From positions 1-6,556 of the forward strand of contig JADHLM010000058.1 in assembly GCA_016780665.1 (NCBI GenBank): 6,556 bases of DNA, in the 5' to 3' direction. Below, in pieces: positions 1 to 6,427 of this stretch. The DNA is from Hyphomicrobiales bacterium (lineage in GTDB: Bacteria; Pseudomonadota; Alphaproteobacteria; Rhizobiales; TMED25). Positions within the stretch are counted from its first letter, which is position 1; each line of letters starts with the position of its first letter. A program made the position numbers and the translations under genes. The notes beneath the pieces are model-generated. The model was not told where the DNA came from and made no database searches. It saw only the letters and a program-made list of their open reading frames with translations.

Positions 1-236
1 AATTTTTTTACATCCTTTCCAAGATCCATGACTATTCCGGAAACTTCTAGTCCGGGATGTGATGGTGAACCTGGTGGAGGTGGGTGAAGACCGTATCTCT
101 GTAAAATATCTGGTCTATTTACACCACTGGCCTTTATATCTATGAGAACATCATCATCGCCTGGGATTGGCACATCTTTATTGGCATGAATAAGTTTATT
201 GTTCTTACCATGATCAAGTATATCAATTACAAACAT
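1..236 (-). CDS. NADPH:quinone oxidoreductase-type dehydrogenase (MDR superfamily), N-terminal part, cut by window edge
   Basis: The first 78 residues of a medium-chain dehydrogenase/reductase are visible; the remainder lies beyond base 1. The start is the ATG at 236-234, with an in-frame TAA a few codons upstream. Recognisable segments are an early PIPGDDDVLI stretch (residues 23-32), then SGVNRPDILQR (37-47), then a PPPPG turn (52-56) and HPGLEVSGIV (60-69). This order (GVNRxD, then PPPPG, then a GLE-x-[AS]-G turn) is typical of the zinc-independent quinone oxidoreductase branch, PIG3/QOR-like, which reduces quinones or similar electrophiles with NADPH in the cytosol. The nucleotide-binding Rossmann fold would be in the missing part, so cofactor and substrate cannot be judged. 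The gene starts 41 bases after the rpmE stop, has no clear Shine-Dalgarno sequence, and may be co-transcribed with rpmE. Confidence 0.88.
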   Translation of the reverse strand, partial: MFVIDILDHGKNNKLIHANKDVPIPGDDDVLIDIKASGVNRPDILQRYGLHPPPPGSPSHPGLEVSGIVMDLGKDVKK

Positions 237-277
237 TTTAATAAATTATTATTGAAAAACAGACATATTTAACAATA

Positions 278-502
278 TTATTTGCTAAGTAAACCTTCAA
301 ATTTTTTATTAAATTTACTTACTCGTCCACCCCTGTCCAAAAGTTGTTGCGAGCCACCAGTCCAAGCGGGATGACTCGAAGGGTCAATATCTAAAGTTAG
401 TGTATCACCTTCTGAACCATATGTTGAATATGTTTGGTATTTTGTACCGTCTGTCATCACCACTTCTATTTTATGATAGTTTGGATGTCCTTCTTTTTTC
501 AT
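278..502 (-). CDS. rpmE: 50S ribosomal protein L31
   Basis: This encodes 74 residues of large-subunit ribosomal protein L31, which sits at the subunit interface and contributes a bridge between 50S and 30S. The family signature is clear: MKKEGHPNYHKIEVVMTDG at the N-terminus, STYGSEGDTLTLDIDPSSHP in the middle, then AWTGG and a basic tail with LLDRGGRVSKFNKKF. There are no cysteines, so this is the zinc-independent form common in Alphaproteobacteria rather than the CxxC form of E. coli. I chose the ATG at 502-500, which gives the conserved N-terminus; an in-frame GTG four codons upstream (514) would add residues not seen in the family and would overlap the weak AGGTG ribosome site. A plausible sigma-70 promoter lies at 532-560. 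The gene is separated by 71 bases from the OmpA/MotB-like gene upstream. Confidence 0.95.
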   Translation of the reverse strand: MKKEGHPNYHKIEVVMTDGTKYQTYSTYGSEGDTLTLDIDPSSHPAWTGGSQQLLDRGGRVSKFNKKFEGLLSK

Positions 503-531
503 TTTTTTTCTCACACCTATGAATAAGTTTT

Positions 532-560
532 TGTATACATTAATATTAATTTTATCTCAA
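532..560 (-). promoter_or_regulatory. Probable sigma-70 promoter of rpmE
   Basis: Read on the minus strand, TTGAGA (555-560; five of six match TTGACA) is followed by an exactly 17-base spacer and TATACA (532-537; four of six match TATAAT). It lies wholly in the gap between the OmpA/MotB-like gene and rpmE. Transcription would start around 525, giving a leader of roughly 20-25 bases before the rpmE ATG. This would let L31 be made independently of the upstream envelope genes. The region is very AT-rich, so chance matches are possible. Confidence 0.45.
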
Positions 561-573
561 GTCTTAAATTATT

Positions 574-2055
574 TTAGCTTTCAGTAAGTTTGATTTCAAT
601 TCTTCTATTTTTTCTATAAGCATCCTCATTCTCATTAGGATCGAGGGGCATATATTCGCCCCTACCCGTAGCTGCAAGTCTATTTGGAGGTATACCTGTT
701 TTCATTAAGAAATCTACAACCGATATTGCACGTGCTGCTGAAAGATCCCAATTTGACTCATATCTTGAGTTTCTAATTGGTATAATATCAGTGTGACCAT
801 CTATTCTTAATATCCAATTTATCTCATCAGGGATCTCTTCTATAAGATTTTGGATTGCAACTGATAATTTGGCGAGCTGTCTCTGTCCATCAATGCCTAT
901 AGTAGCTTCACCACTTCCGAACAAAACTTCCGATTGAAAAACAAATCGATCACCAATTATTTTAATATCATCCCGGGTTCCAATAATTTCTCTCAATTTA
1001 CCAAAAAATTCAGATCTATATTCAGATAATTCTTTTACTCTTTGGGCTAGGGCAAGATTAAGTCTCTTCCCAAGATCAGCAATTCTTGCTTGTTGTTCTA
1101 TATCTTTTTGTTCAGATGCGTCTAGTAAAGCTTGAATAGCAGAAATTTGTTTTTTTAATTCTGATATTTGAATATTGAGTAATTCAATCTCGAGTGAAGA
1201 TTCTTTTGATTTTTTTCCTGTCGAAATAAGTCCAGATTGAAGTCTACTTATTTTATTGAGATTGGAGTTTTCTTTCTTCCTTAAATCAAATATTATTTGA
1301 TTTTTTTCTTTAATTTCATTTTCAAAATCTGTTGATACAACATTCATGGAAGCGATGCTACTTTCATAATCTGTTAGAAGTATATTATTTTTGTTCAAGT
1401 TGTTTCGGAGGTCTATAATGGTTTGCTCTCTCTCGATAAGAGTCTCTTCTAGATTTGTATTTAAAGTAGATAGATTTAAGATATTATCCTCAATATTTTG
1501 AATTTTTATATTTTTATTATTTATTTCCAATTCTTTCATCTTAAGTAATGTACTGATCTGTTTATTTTCAGAAATAAGTTTGATTATTTGTTGGTTTCTT
1601 TCAGCAGATTGTTCCCTTTCAAGATCATATAAAGCAATTTGTTTATCAATGTTGTCTTGTAAAATTATTATTTGGTTTTGATAATCTAAATTTAAATTGG
1701 TTATTTCGTCCTGCAATATAACTATCTCATCATTGGATAAGGCAAGTGAACTACTTAATTGTTCATTTTGTGAAAAAAGTTGATCTAAGTCACTCTCAAG
1801 TATTTCAAGCTTAGTGGCTAAATTTTCATTTTCATTCTGTTCTAATGATAAAAGTAAAGATAATTCTTGAAGCTGACTTTGTAGATCAATTAAAGCTTCA
1901 TCTTTAGAGGATATTTCTGTTGAAAGGAAGAATTGAGATAGAATAAAAACAGTTAAAAGAAAAATTATAACAAGAAGAATTGTAGCCATTGCATCTACAA
2001 AGCCTGGCCAATAATTGGCACTGTTATTGTTGGCTCGTCTATTAATTCTTGGCAT
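574..2055 (-). CDS. MotB-like/OmpA-domain peptidoglycan-binding protein with long periplasmic coiled coil
   Basis: This 493-residue protein is anchored in the inner membrane. Residues 1-15 are short, basic and Asn-rich (cytoplasmic); a single membrane segment spans about 19-44 and begins with YWPGFVDAMATILLVIIF, where Asp21 is placed like the proton-carrying Asp of ExbD/TolR. Residues about 50-350 form a heptad-rich coiled coil; there is no glycine or proline from 19 to 274, with a likely break near STGKKS (278-283). Residues about 371-493 are an OmpA/MotB domain with DGHTD (419-423), NWDLSAAR (435-442) and a RKNRRIEI end. Asp423 and Arg442 correspond to the pair that grips diaminopimelate in peptidoglycan. 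By analogy it is the stator or plug partner of the MotA/TolQ-like protein encoded 9 bases upstream. No Shine-Dalgarno sequence is seen before the ATG, so translation may be coupled to that gene. The family is conserved in Alphaproteobacteria, but I know of no established function. Confidence 0.88.
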   Translation of the reverse strand: MPRINRRANNNSANYWPGFVDAMATILLVIIFLLTVFILSQFFLSTEISSKDEALIDLQSQLQELSLLLSLEQNENENLATKLEILESDLDQLFSQNEQLSSSLALSNDEIVILQDEITNLNLDYQNQIIILQDNIDKQIALYDLEREQSAERNQQIIKLISENKQISTLLKMKELEINNKNIKIQNIEDNILNLSTLNTNLEETLIEREQTIIDLRNNLNKNNILLTDYESSIASMNVVSTDFENEIKEKNQIIFDLRKKENSNLNKISRLQSGLISTGKKSKESSLEIELLNIQISELKKQISAIQALLDASEQKDIEQQARIADLGKRLNLALAQRVKELSEYRSEFFGKLREIIGTRDDIKIIGDRFVFQSEVLFGSGEATIGIDGQRQLAKLSVAIQNLIEEIPDEINWILRIDGHTDIIPIRNSRYESNWDLSAARAISVVDFLMKTGIPPNRLAATGRGEYMPLDPNENEDAYRKNRRIEIKLTES

Positions 2056-2064
2056 TACAAAAGT

Positions 2065-3003
2065 TTATTTTTCATCAGATATTTTTTTTAATAACTCATT
2101 TTGTTCACTTAATAATGAACATATAACTTCCTGTTGCTCTTGAATAGCCTTTAAAACATCATTCCCATCGGCTATTAAGTGAGTTCTGTCTTGTTTAAAA
2201 TTATCAACAAAATCTGTTAGGCTTGTATTCATTTCTTTAATATTTTTATTTAGATAAAAGTGCATTCTGCTGTCTGCTCTGTCATCATTTATCTCAGTTA
2301 CTGTAGATAACCATTCTTCAAGCTCATTATAAAATCGATTCTGGGCTTGATTATATATTAAATCAAAGAAGCCTAAAATTAGAGAACCAGACAAGCCAAA
2401 AAGAGATGATGAAAAGGCGATTGCCATACCTGAAAGAGGTGACTCTAATCCTGATTTCAATTCTTCAAACATTTCAGTCGCTTCGCCATTACCAATATTT
2501 AGCGTCCCAATAGTCTGTCCAATTGAGTCAACTGTTAGTAATAACCCCCAGAATGTACCAAGTAATCCGAGAAAGATAAGCAATCCAATCATGTATCTGG
2601 AATATTCCCTAGACTCATCAAATCTAAATGAAATTGAGTCAAGGATTGATCTCATTGAGGACGCAGATAATGTTATCTCATATTTGTGATCAAGCATCAT
2701 CGTAGCCATTGGAGCTAGAAGTGATGGTGGCGAACCAATATCCGCGTGGCTGTCACCATTTTGAAAATTATTTACCCAACTAACTTCTCTGAATAAGTTA
2801 GTTGTAAGCCATAATATATAAAATATACCAAAAGCAAGTACGGAACTGATAATTGTATTAATTATTGGATTTGCAAAGAATGCTTTTAAAAGATCGTCCT
2901 GAATTATAAAAATAAAAAAAAATAATATTAAAATAAAAATGAACATTCTAAAAAGATATGTTCGAGGATGTGTGAAGCTCTTTAAACTAGGAATATCAGT
3001 CAT
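2065..3003 (-). CDS. MotA/TolQ/ExbB-family proton channel protein
   Basis: This encodes a 312-residue inner-membrane protein with four predicted membrane segments at about 17-35, 47-67, 137-160 and 190-213. The last two carry the family hallmark: IFLGLLGTFWGLLLTVDSIG (143-162) and SPLSGMAIAFSSSLFGLSGS (188-207), which resemble the pore-lining helices of TolQ, ExbB and MotA. A cytoplasmic loop lies between segments 2 and 3. After segment 4 a hydrophilic, helical tail of about 95 residues rich in Glu, Gln and Lys probably projects into the cytoplasm. The partner is the MotB/OmpA-like protein just downstream (9-base gap), so the pair probably forms an ion-driven complex across the inner membrane. 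It differs from MotA in having a short tail, and no flagellar genes are nearby. The ATG at 3003-3001 follows a GAGGA ribosome site about 10 bases upstream. Confidence 0.88.
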   Translation of the reverse strand: MTDIPSLKSFTHPRTYLFRMFIFILILFFFIFIIQDDLLKAFFANPIINTIISSVLAFGIFYILWLTTNLFREVSWVNNFQNGDSHADIGSPPSLLAPMATMMLDHKYEITLSASSMRSILDSISFRFDESREYSRYMIGLLIFLGLLGTFWGLLLTVDSIGQTIGTLNIGNGEATEMFEELKSGLESPLSGMAIAFSSSLFGLSGSLILGFFDLIYNQAQNRFYNELEEWLSTVTEINDDRADSRMHFYLNKNIKEMNTSLTDFVDNFKQDRTHLIADGNDVLKAIQEQQEVICSLLSEQNELLKKISDEK

Positions 3004-3030
3004 TGCTTTTAATTCCTCAATATTTGTTTA

Positions 3031-3813
3031 TTATGAATATAATAAATTGTCGTATATTTTTTGGTTAGACACAATAAAATAATTTTTACTATTTTGTTCT
3101 GATGAAGTTATAATATTCTTTGTGCCCCCGGCCTCTCCTAATGCAAGGAGTGCTGCAGATATTACATTTTCATTCTTCTCATAGCCAATATATGCATTAA
3201 TTATACCGTTAGCAATCATACACATTTCTAGTGATTGGCAGCCAAATTTTCTAATATCTTTCAATGATTTTAAATACTCAATTATGGTAGTGTTTTGGAT
3301 TCTTTCGCTTGTTAAAAAGTCTTCTAAAATAAGGACATTTTTCTCTGAAGCAGATTCCTCAGAAACTTTCATTTTAACATTATTGTGAGTTGCAGCAATC
3401 CCTCTCTCGGCTATGAATATGTCGTCAGTTATAGGGTTACATATTATACTATTTTGAATTATATTATTTTTTTTATGAGCGATTGTAATTGCAAAAAATG
3501 GGATAGCTCTCATGAAATTTGTTTCCCCTTCAAGCACGTTAACAATGAAACAATTTTCTATTTCTGAGTCCCAAATTTTATCAGATTTTAAATGATCATT
3601 TATAAATATAATTTTATATCCATTTTTCCCATATTTATCCGATAATTCTTCGAGAATAATGGACTCAATTCTCTTCTTAATTTTATCTGTGAAATCAGTA
3701 ATAGACTTATTTGATTTATGTAAATTTTGAATTTCACCAAAATCATGACGATATATCTTTGAGATATTCCGAACTAGTGAGTAGAGAACATTTGAATTTG
3801 GTAAATAGCTCAT
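3031..3813 (-). CDS. Inositol monophosphatase (SuhB) family protein, probably catalytically inactive
   Basis: This 260-residue protein has the length and overall pattern of the alphaproteobacterial SuhB/IMPase encoded next to efp. Shared landmarks are a KSNKSITDFTDKIKKRIE segment (33-50; family K-S-x-x-D-F-V-T-x-x-D), VLEGETNF followed by IPFFAITIAH (93-113), CNPITDDIFIAERG (125-138), FGCQSLEMCMIANG (190-203) and LGEAGG (225-230). The metal-binding and catalytic positions are lost, however. The usual GEE site reads INDH (71-74), DPIDGTTNF reads NVLEGETNF (92-100), and WDxAAG reads NVISAA (216-221). Phosphatase activity is therefore unlikely. The gene starts 4 bases after the efp stop, so co-translation is likely, and the MotA-like gene follows after 27 bases. 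There is no frameshift or stop, and the reading frame is intact, so the protein is probably kept for a non-catalytic role. I leave the symbol empty because orthology to suhB is likely but function differs. Confidence 0.82.
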   Translation of the reverse strand: MSYLPNSNVLYSLVRNISKIYRHDFGEIQNLHKSNKSITDFTDKIKKRIESIILEELSDKYGKNGYKIIFINDHLKSDKIWDSEIENCFIVNVLEGETNFMRAIPFFAITIAHKKNNIIQNSIICNPITDDIFIAERGIAATHNNVKMKVSEESASEKNVLILEDFLTSERIQNTTIIEYLKSLKDIRKFGCQSLEMCMIANGIINAYIGYEKNENVISAALLALGEAGGTKNIITSSEQNSKNYFIVSNQKIYDNLLYS

Positions 3814-3817
3814 TAAG

Positions 3818-4381
3818 TTATTCTGCTCTTTTTATATATGTAAGGTCATTTGTATCAATAACTATCATTTCATCATTATTGACAAATGGAGGGACCATTA
3901 CACGTAAATTATTTTCTAATATTGCAGGCTTAGATGAGGATGCAGCAGTCTGACCTTTAATTGTTGGCTCGGTGTCAATTACTTTTAGAATGACTGTTTC
4001 AGGTAATATCACACCAATCGGTTTCTCATTATATAACTCAATATCTACTATCATTCCTTCTCTAAGGAGTGATTTTTTTTCTTCTAATAGTTTTTCATCC
4101 AATGATAATTGTTCATATGTTTCTTGATTCATAAAAATTAATTCATTTTCATCAGCATATAAAAATTGAAAAGTTTCTAAATCAATTCTTATTTTTTCTA
4201 CAATCTCGTCGGATCTAAATCTCTCGTTTAATTTTGTATTATCAATGATTGATTTCATCTCAACTTGATTAAATGCTCCTCCTTTACCAGGCTTTACAGC
4301 TTGAGTCTTTGTGACTATAAAAAGGGAGCCTTTGTACTCTAGTACATTACCTATTTTTATCTGATTACCATTTATTTTCAT
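3818..4381 (-). CDS. efp: Translation elongation factor P
   Basis: This encodes a 187-residue, tRNA-shaped factor that binds near the ribosomal E site and relieves stalling at polyproline. The three-domain order is complete: an N-terminal KOW-like domain (1 to about 63), a central OB domain with FMNQETYEQLSL (83-94), and a C-terminal OB domain with DTEPTIKGQTA (135-145), SSKPAIL and MVPPFV. The tip loop reads VKPGKGGAF (29-37), so Lys33 is the residue expected to be beta-lysylated by EpmA/EpmB, as Lys34 is in E. coli. Those enzymes are not in this window. The start is well supported by a perfect AGGAGG five bases upstream. It is separated from the Sel1 gene by 76 bases, the longest gap in the window, so it may begin its own transcript that continues into the SuhB-like and MotA-like genes. 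Confidence 0.97.
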   Translation of the reverse strand: MKINGNQIKIGNVLEYKGSLFIVTKTQAVKPGKGGAFNQVEMKSIIDNTKLNERFRSDEIVEKIRIDLETFQFLYADENELIFMNQETYEQLSLDEKLLEEKKSLLREGMIVDIELYNEKPIGVILPETVILKVIDTEPTIKGQTAASSSKPAILENNLRVMVPPFVNNDEMIVIDTNDLTYIKRAE

Positions 4382-4386
4382 TCCAT

Positions 4387-4392
4387 CCTCCT
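4387..4392 (-). promoter_or_regulatory. Strong ribosome binding site of efp
   Basis: On the minus strand this reads AGGAGG, a perfect Shine-Dalgarno sequence, five bases before the efp ATG. It is the strongest such site in the window; the other genes have partial or no matches. It fixes the efp start. The flanking bases could form a 4-bp stem (ATCC/GGAT, 4385-4388 with 4393-4396) around its core, which is too short to be a confident regulatory hairpin. Confidence 0.8.
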
Positions 4393-4405
4393 GGATTTAA
4401 TTTTG

Positions 4406-4435
4406 ATAATGTTATTGCTTTTTTTTTGTTCTTAA
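4406..4435 (-). promoter_or_regulatory. Weak promoter candidate upstream of efp
   Basis: Minus-strand TTAAGA (4430-4435, four of six match TTGACA), an 18-base spacer containing a run of nine A, and CATTAT (4406-4411, four of six match TATAAT) lie in the 76-bp gap before efp. Position and spacing are right for a promoter starting transcription about 18-20 bases before the efp ATG. Both boxes are poor and the region is AT-rich, so this is only a candidate. No terminator hairpin was seen after the Sel1 gene, so read-through from pgk-aldolase-Sel1 is equally possible. Confidence 0.22.
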
Positions 4436-4457
4436 ATATTGAAATATACACAGAAAC

Positions 4458-5393
4458 TTATTTCATAAACTGAGGTATCCGTAAATAGGTAATACTATAA
4501 TCATTCGGTCTTGGTATGAAATTTGCATAGTTTTGGGTTGCAGTTTCCTTCTTATCTGGAGACACTACAGTCATATTCATATCAAGTTCAACATCAGATA
4601 TTCCGAGCTGTTTTGCAAGCAAATAGTATTCATATGCTTTCACGTCATCTTTTTGCACGCCAATTCCATAAAAATACATATTGGATAATTGTTGAAGAGC
4701 AGGTGGGTATGCCTTTTGTGCTGATTTTTCAAGCCATGCTATAGCAGTTTCTTCATTTCTTTTTAATCCAATTTCATTTAAAATCATCATTGCATAATCA
4801 TATTCGGCTTCTGTGTATCCCATATCAGCAAATTGAAACATCAGTTTTGCAGCAGCTTTCTCGTCAATTTTTGTGCCTATGCCATTTATCAAGTAATCAA
4901 CGATCATATATTTAGCAATTGTGAGGTCATCATTGCTTGCTTCTTTTATATATTTGAAGGCTTTATCCTTATCCAATGATACACCAATCCCATATTTGTA
5001 AAATATTGAGAGATAATATTTGGCAGATGAAGATAAAAATTTATGTTCAGAATTGATTAGCTCATTAAAAAGTTGATATGACCTTACTACATCAATTTTA
5101 TAATGAAGAAGTAGCTCCGCTAGTTGATAATGTGCATTAATATTGCCTTCATTTTTTGATTTTTCATACCATTTAGTTGCATTGTCAATATCATTCAAAC
5201 TAAGATATTTTTGAGCTATCCAAAATGACCATTCATTATTATTTGTGTCAATGTGTAATGCTATTGCTTGATCAATATTGTCATTGATCAAAAGACTCTT
5301 GAATTCTTCATCATTTATTTTAGCTAATACAACAGATGAGGTGATTATTGTCAAATAGAGAGATAAACAGATATATTTAAAGTAATATTTCAT
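4458..5393 (-). CDS. Exported Sel1-repeat (TPR-like) protein
   Basis: This encodes 311 residues. I start at the ATG at 5393-5391, 13 bases after the aldolase stop, because it gives a clean signal peptide: MKYYFKY, a hydrophobic core, then SSVVLA with probable cleavage after Ala24. The ATGs at 5420 and 5444 would overlap the aldolase gene and put a charged stretch before the signal. There is no lipobox, so a soluble periplasmic protein is expected. Sel1-type helical repeats run from about 55 to 265; the clearest units contain WYEKSKNEGNINAHYQLAELL-like helices (75-95), FYKYGIGV...KAFKYIKEA (131-152), YLINGIGTKIDEKAAAKL (167-184), AIAWLEKSAQKAYPPALQQL (217-236) and MYFYGIGVQKDDVKAYEYY (239-257). 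The last about 40 residues are not repeat-like. Such proteins are usually scaffolds for protein-protein contacts at the envelope; the partner is unknown. Co-transcription with the aldolase gene is likely. Confidence 0.85.
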   Translation of the reverse strand: MKYYFKYICLSLYLTIITSSVVLAKINDEEFKSLLINDNIDQAIALHIDTNNNEWSFWIAQKYLSLNDIDNATKWYEKSKNEGNINAHYQLAELLLHYKIDVVRSYQLFNELINSEHKFLSSSAKYYLSIFYKYGIGVSLDKDKAFKYIKEASNDDLTIAKYMIVDYLINGIGTKIDEKAAAKLMFQFADMGYTEAEYDYAMMILNEIGLKRNEETAIAWLEKSAQKAYPPALQQLSNMYFYGIGVQKDDVKAYEYYLLAKQLGISDVELDMNMTVVSPDKKETATQNYANFIPRPNDYSITYLRIPQFMK

Positions 5394-5406
5394 AACTTCA
5401 TCAGTG

Positions 5407-6426
5407 TTACTCAAGATCATCTTGCCACTTACCCAAAGATGCAAGACTATTCATTTTGGCTCTATGTTTAAATGCTTGCTGTGCTTCTGGTATATTCTTA
5501 TCATTGCCTTTCCATTTTAGCAGGGCGCTTTGTTGGAGTGCTCTACCATATGAAAAACTAAGTTTAATGTCGGTGACTTTGATTTTATTCATTAGAGATA
5601 AATGCTTCGTTGCTTCAATATCAGATTGTCCTCCTGACAAAAAACAAATACCGGGCACATCTTTTGGAACACATTCTTCTAGGCATTTTAATGTTTGCTT
5701 AGCAACCTCTATTGGAGTAACTTTTTCGGTGCAGTTGATTCCGGGTATGATCATATTTGGTTTAAGGATTATTCCATCTAATGCAACATTGGCATTAGTC
5801 AACTCATTAAAAACTAAGCTTAATGTTTTAGAAGTTATATCAAAACATTGTTCTATTGTATGATTTGAGTCATGACTGTCCATCAGGACTTCTGGTTCAA
5901 CTATTGGAACAACTCCCACTTCTTGACATAGAGCTGCGTATCTTGAAAGTGCATGAGCATTAGATAAAAGTGAATAATTAGTTGGTGTATTTTTAGTAAT
6001 TTTTATAACGGCTCGCCATTTTGCAAAAGTTGCACCTAAGCTATGGTACTCTATGAGCCTTTCCCTGAGTCCATCAAGACCTTCAGTTATTGTTTCATTA
6101 TCAAACAGTGCAAGATTTTTAGCTCCAGTATCAACTTTAATTCCAATTAGAGTGTCTGTTTCTTTCAACAGATCGGTAATTTTTCTACCATCCCGACAAT
6201 TCTGGCGGATTGTTTCGTCAAATAAGATTACTCCAGAGATGAAGTCGTTCATAGCATCCATCGTGCTAAAAAGCATTTCTCTGTAATCCCTGCGACTATC
6301 ATATGAACTTACAACAGATATTTGATTAAACCTTTTTTTTATTGTTGCGGTGCTCTCATCAGCAGCAAGAATTCCCTTTCCATCAGAAACAAGCTTTTGA
6401 GCTATTTGACTTAAATTTTGTTCCAT
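5407..6426 (-). CDS. Fructose-bisphosphate aldolase, class I
   Basis: This 339-residue cytosolic enzyme reversibly cleaves fructose 1,6-bisphosphate to dihydroxyacetone phosphate and glyceraldehyde 3-phosphate by a Schiff-base mechanism. All class I landmarks are present: GKGILAADEST (17-26, catalytic Asp23), GIKVDTG (95-101, Lys97), GATFAKWRAVIKI (131-143, Lys136), PIVEPEVL (174-181, Glu177 and Glu179), ILKPNMIIPG (220-229, Schiff-base Lys222), FLSGGQS (262-268, phosphate binding) and SYGRALQ (Arg295). It ends at GKWQDDLE, without the long Tyr-terminated tail of animal enzymes. I chose the ATG at 6426-6424: it begins one base after the pgk stop, has a GAAGG ribosome site five bases upstream and matches the family N-terminus. 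An in-frame ATG at 6450 would overlap pgk. The gene forms a glycolytic pair with pgk. Confidence 0.96.
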   Translation of the reverse strand: MEQNLSQIAQKLVSDGKGILAADESTATIKKRFNQISVVSSYDSRRDYREMLFSTMDAMNDFISGVILFDETIRQNCRDGRKITDLLKETDTLIGIKVDTGAKNLALFDNETITEGLDGLRERLIEYHSLGATFAKWRAVIKITKNTPTNYSLLSNAHALSRYAALCQEVGVVPIVEPEVLMDSHDSNHTIEQCFDITSKTLSLVFNELTNANVALDGIILKPNMIIPGINCTEKVTPIEVAKQTLKCLEECVPKDVPGICFLSGGQSDIEATKHLSLMNKIKVTDIKLSFSYGRALQQSALLKWKGNDKNIPEAQQAFKHRAKMNSLASLGKWQDDLE

Positions 6427-6427
6427 C

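Noticed and set aside
237..277. Possible terminator hairpin after rpmE (TATTG...CAATA)
   Set aside because: The stem is about five AT-rich pairs with a loop of about 18 bases and no U-tract placed correctly, so it is not a credible intrinsic terminator.
503..514. GTG start four codons upstream for L31
   Set aside because: It adds residues not found in the family and would overlap the weak AGGTG site; the ATG at 502 gives the conserved MKK-x-x-HP N-terminus.
574..3003. Zorya-type anti-phage defence (ZorA/ZorB are also MotA-like and MotB/OmpA-like)
   Set aside because: In Zorya the long tail belongs to ZorA, whereas here the long coiled coil is in the MotB-like subunit and the MotA-like protein is short. 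There is no ZorC, ZorD or ZorE-like gene, and the neighbours are housekeeping genes.
3385..3567. Plus-strand open frame of 60 codons inside the SuhB-like gene
   Set aside because: It lies wholly antisense to a well-supported gene, has no family signature and no ribosome site, and is expected by chance. The same reasoning applies to the plus-strand frames at 3711-3953, 4523-4744, 5456-5863 and 6053-6286.
4419..4427. Run of nine T as a terminator U-tract or phase-variable tract
   Set aside because: No GC-rich stem precedes it on either strand and it lies in no coding frame; homopolymer runs are expected in such AT-rich DNA.
5394..5444. Longer N-terminus for the Sel1 protein, overlapping the aldolase gene
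   Set aside because: The extension would place 17 polar residues before the signal peptide; the ATG at 5393 gives a normal signal peptide and a non-overlapping gene.
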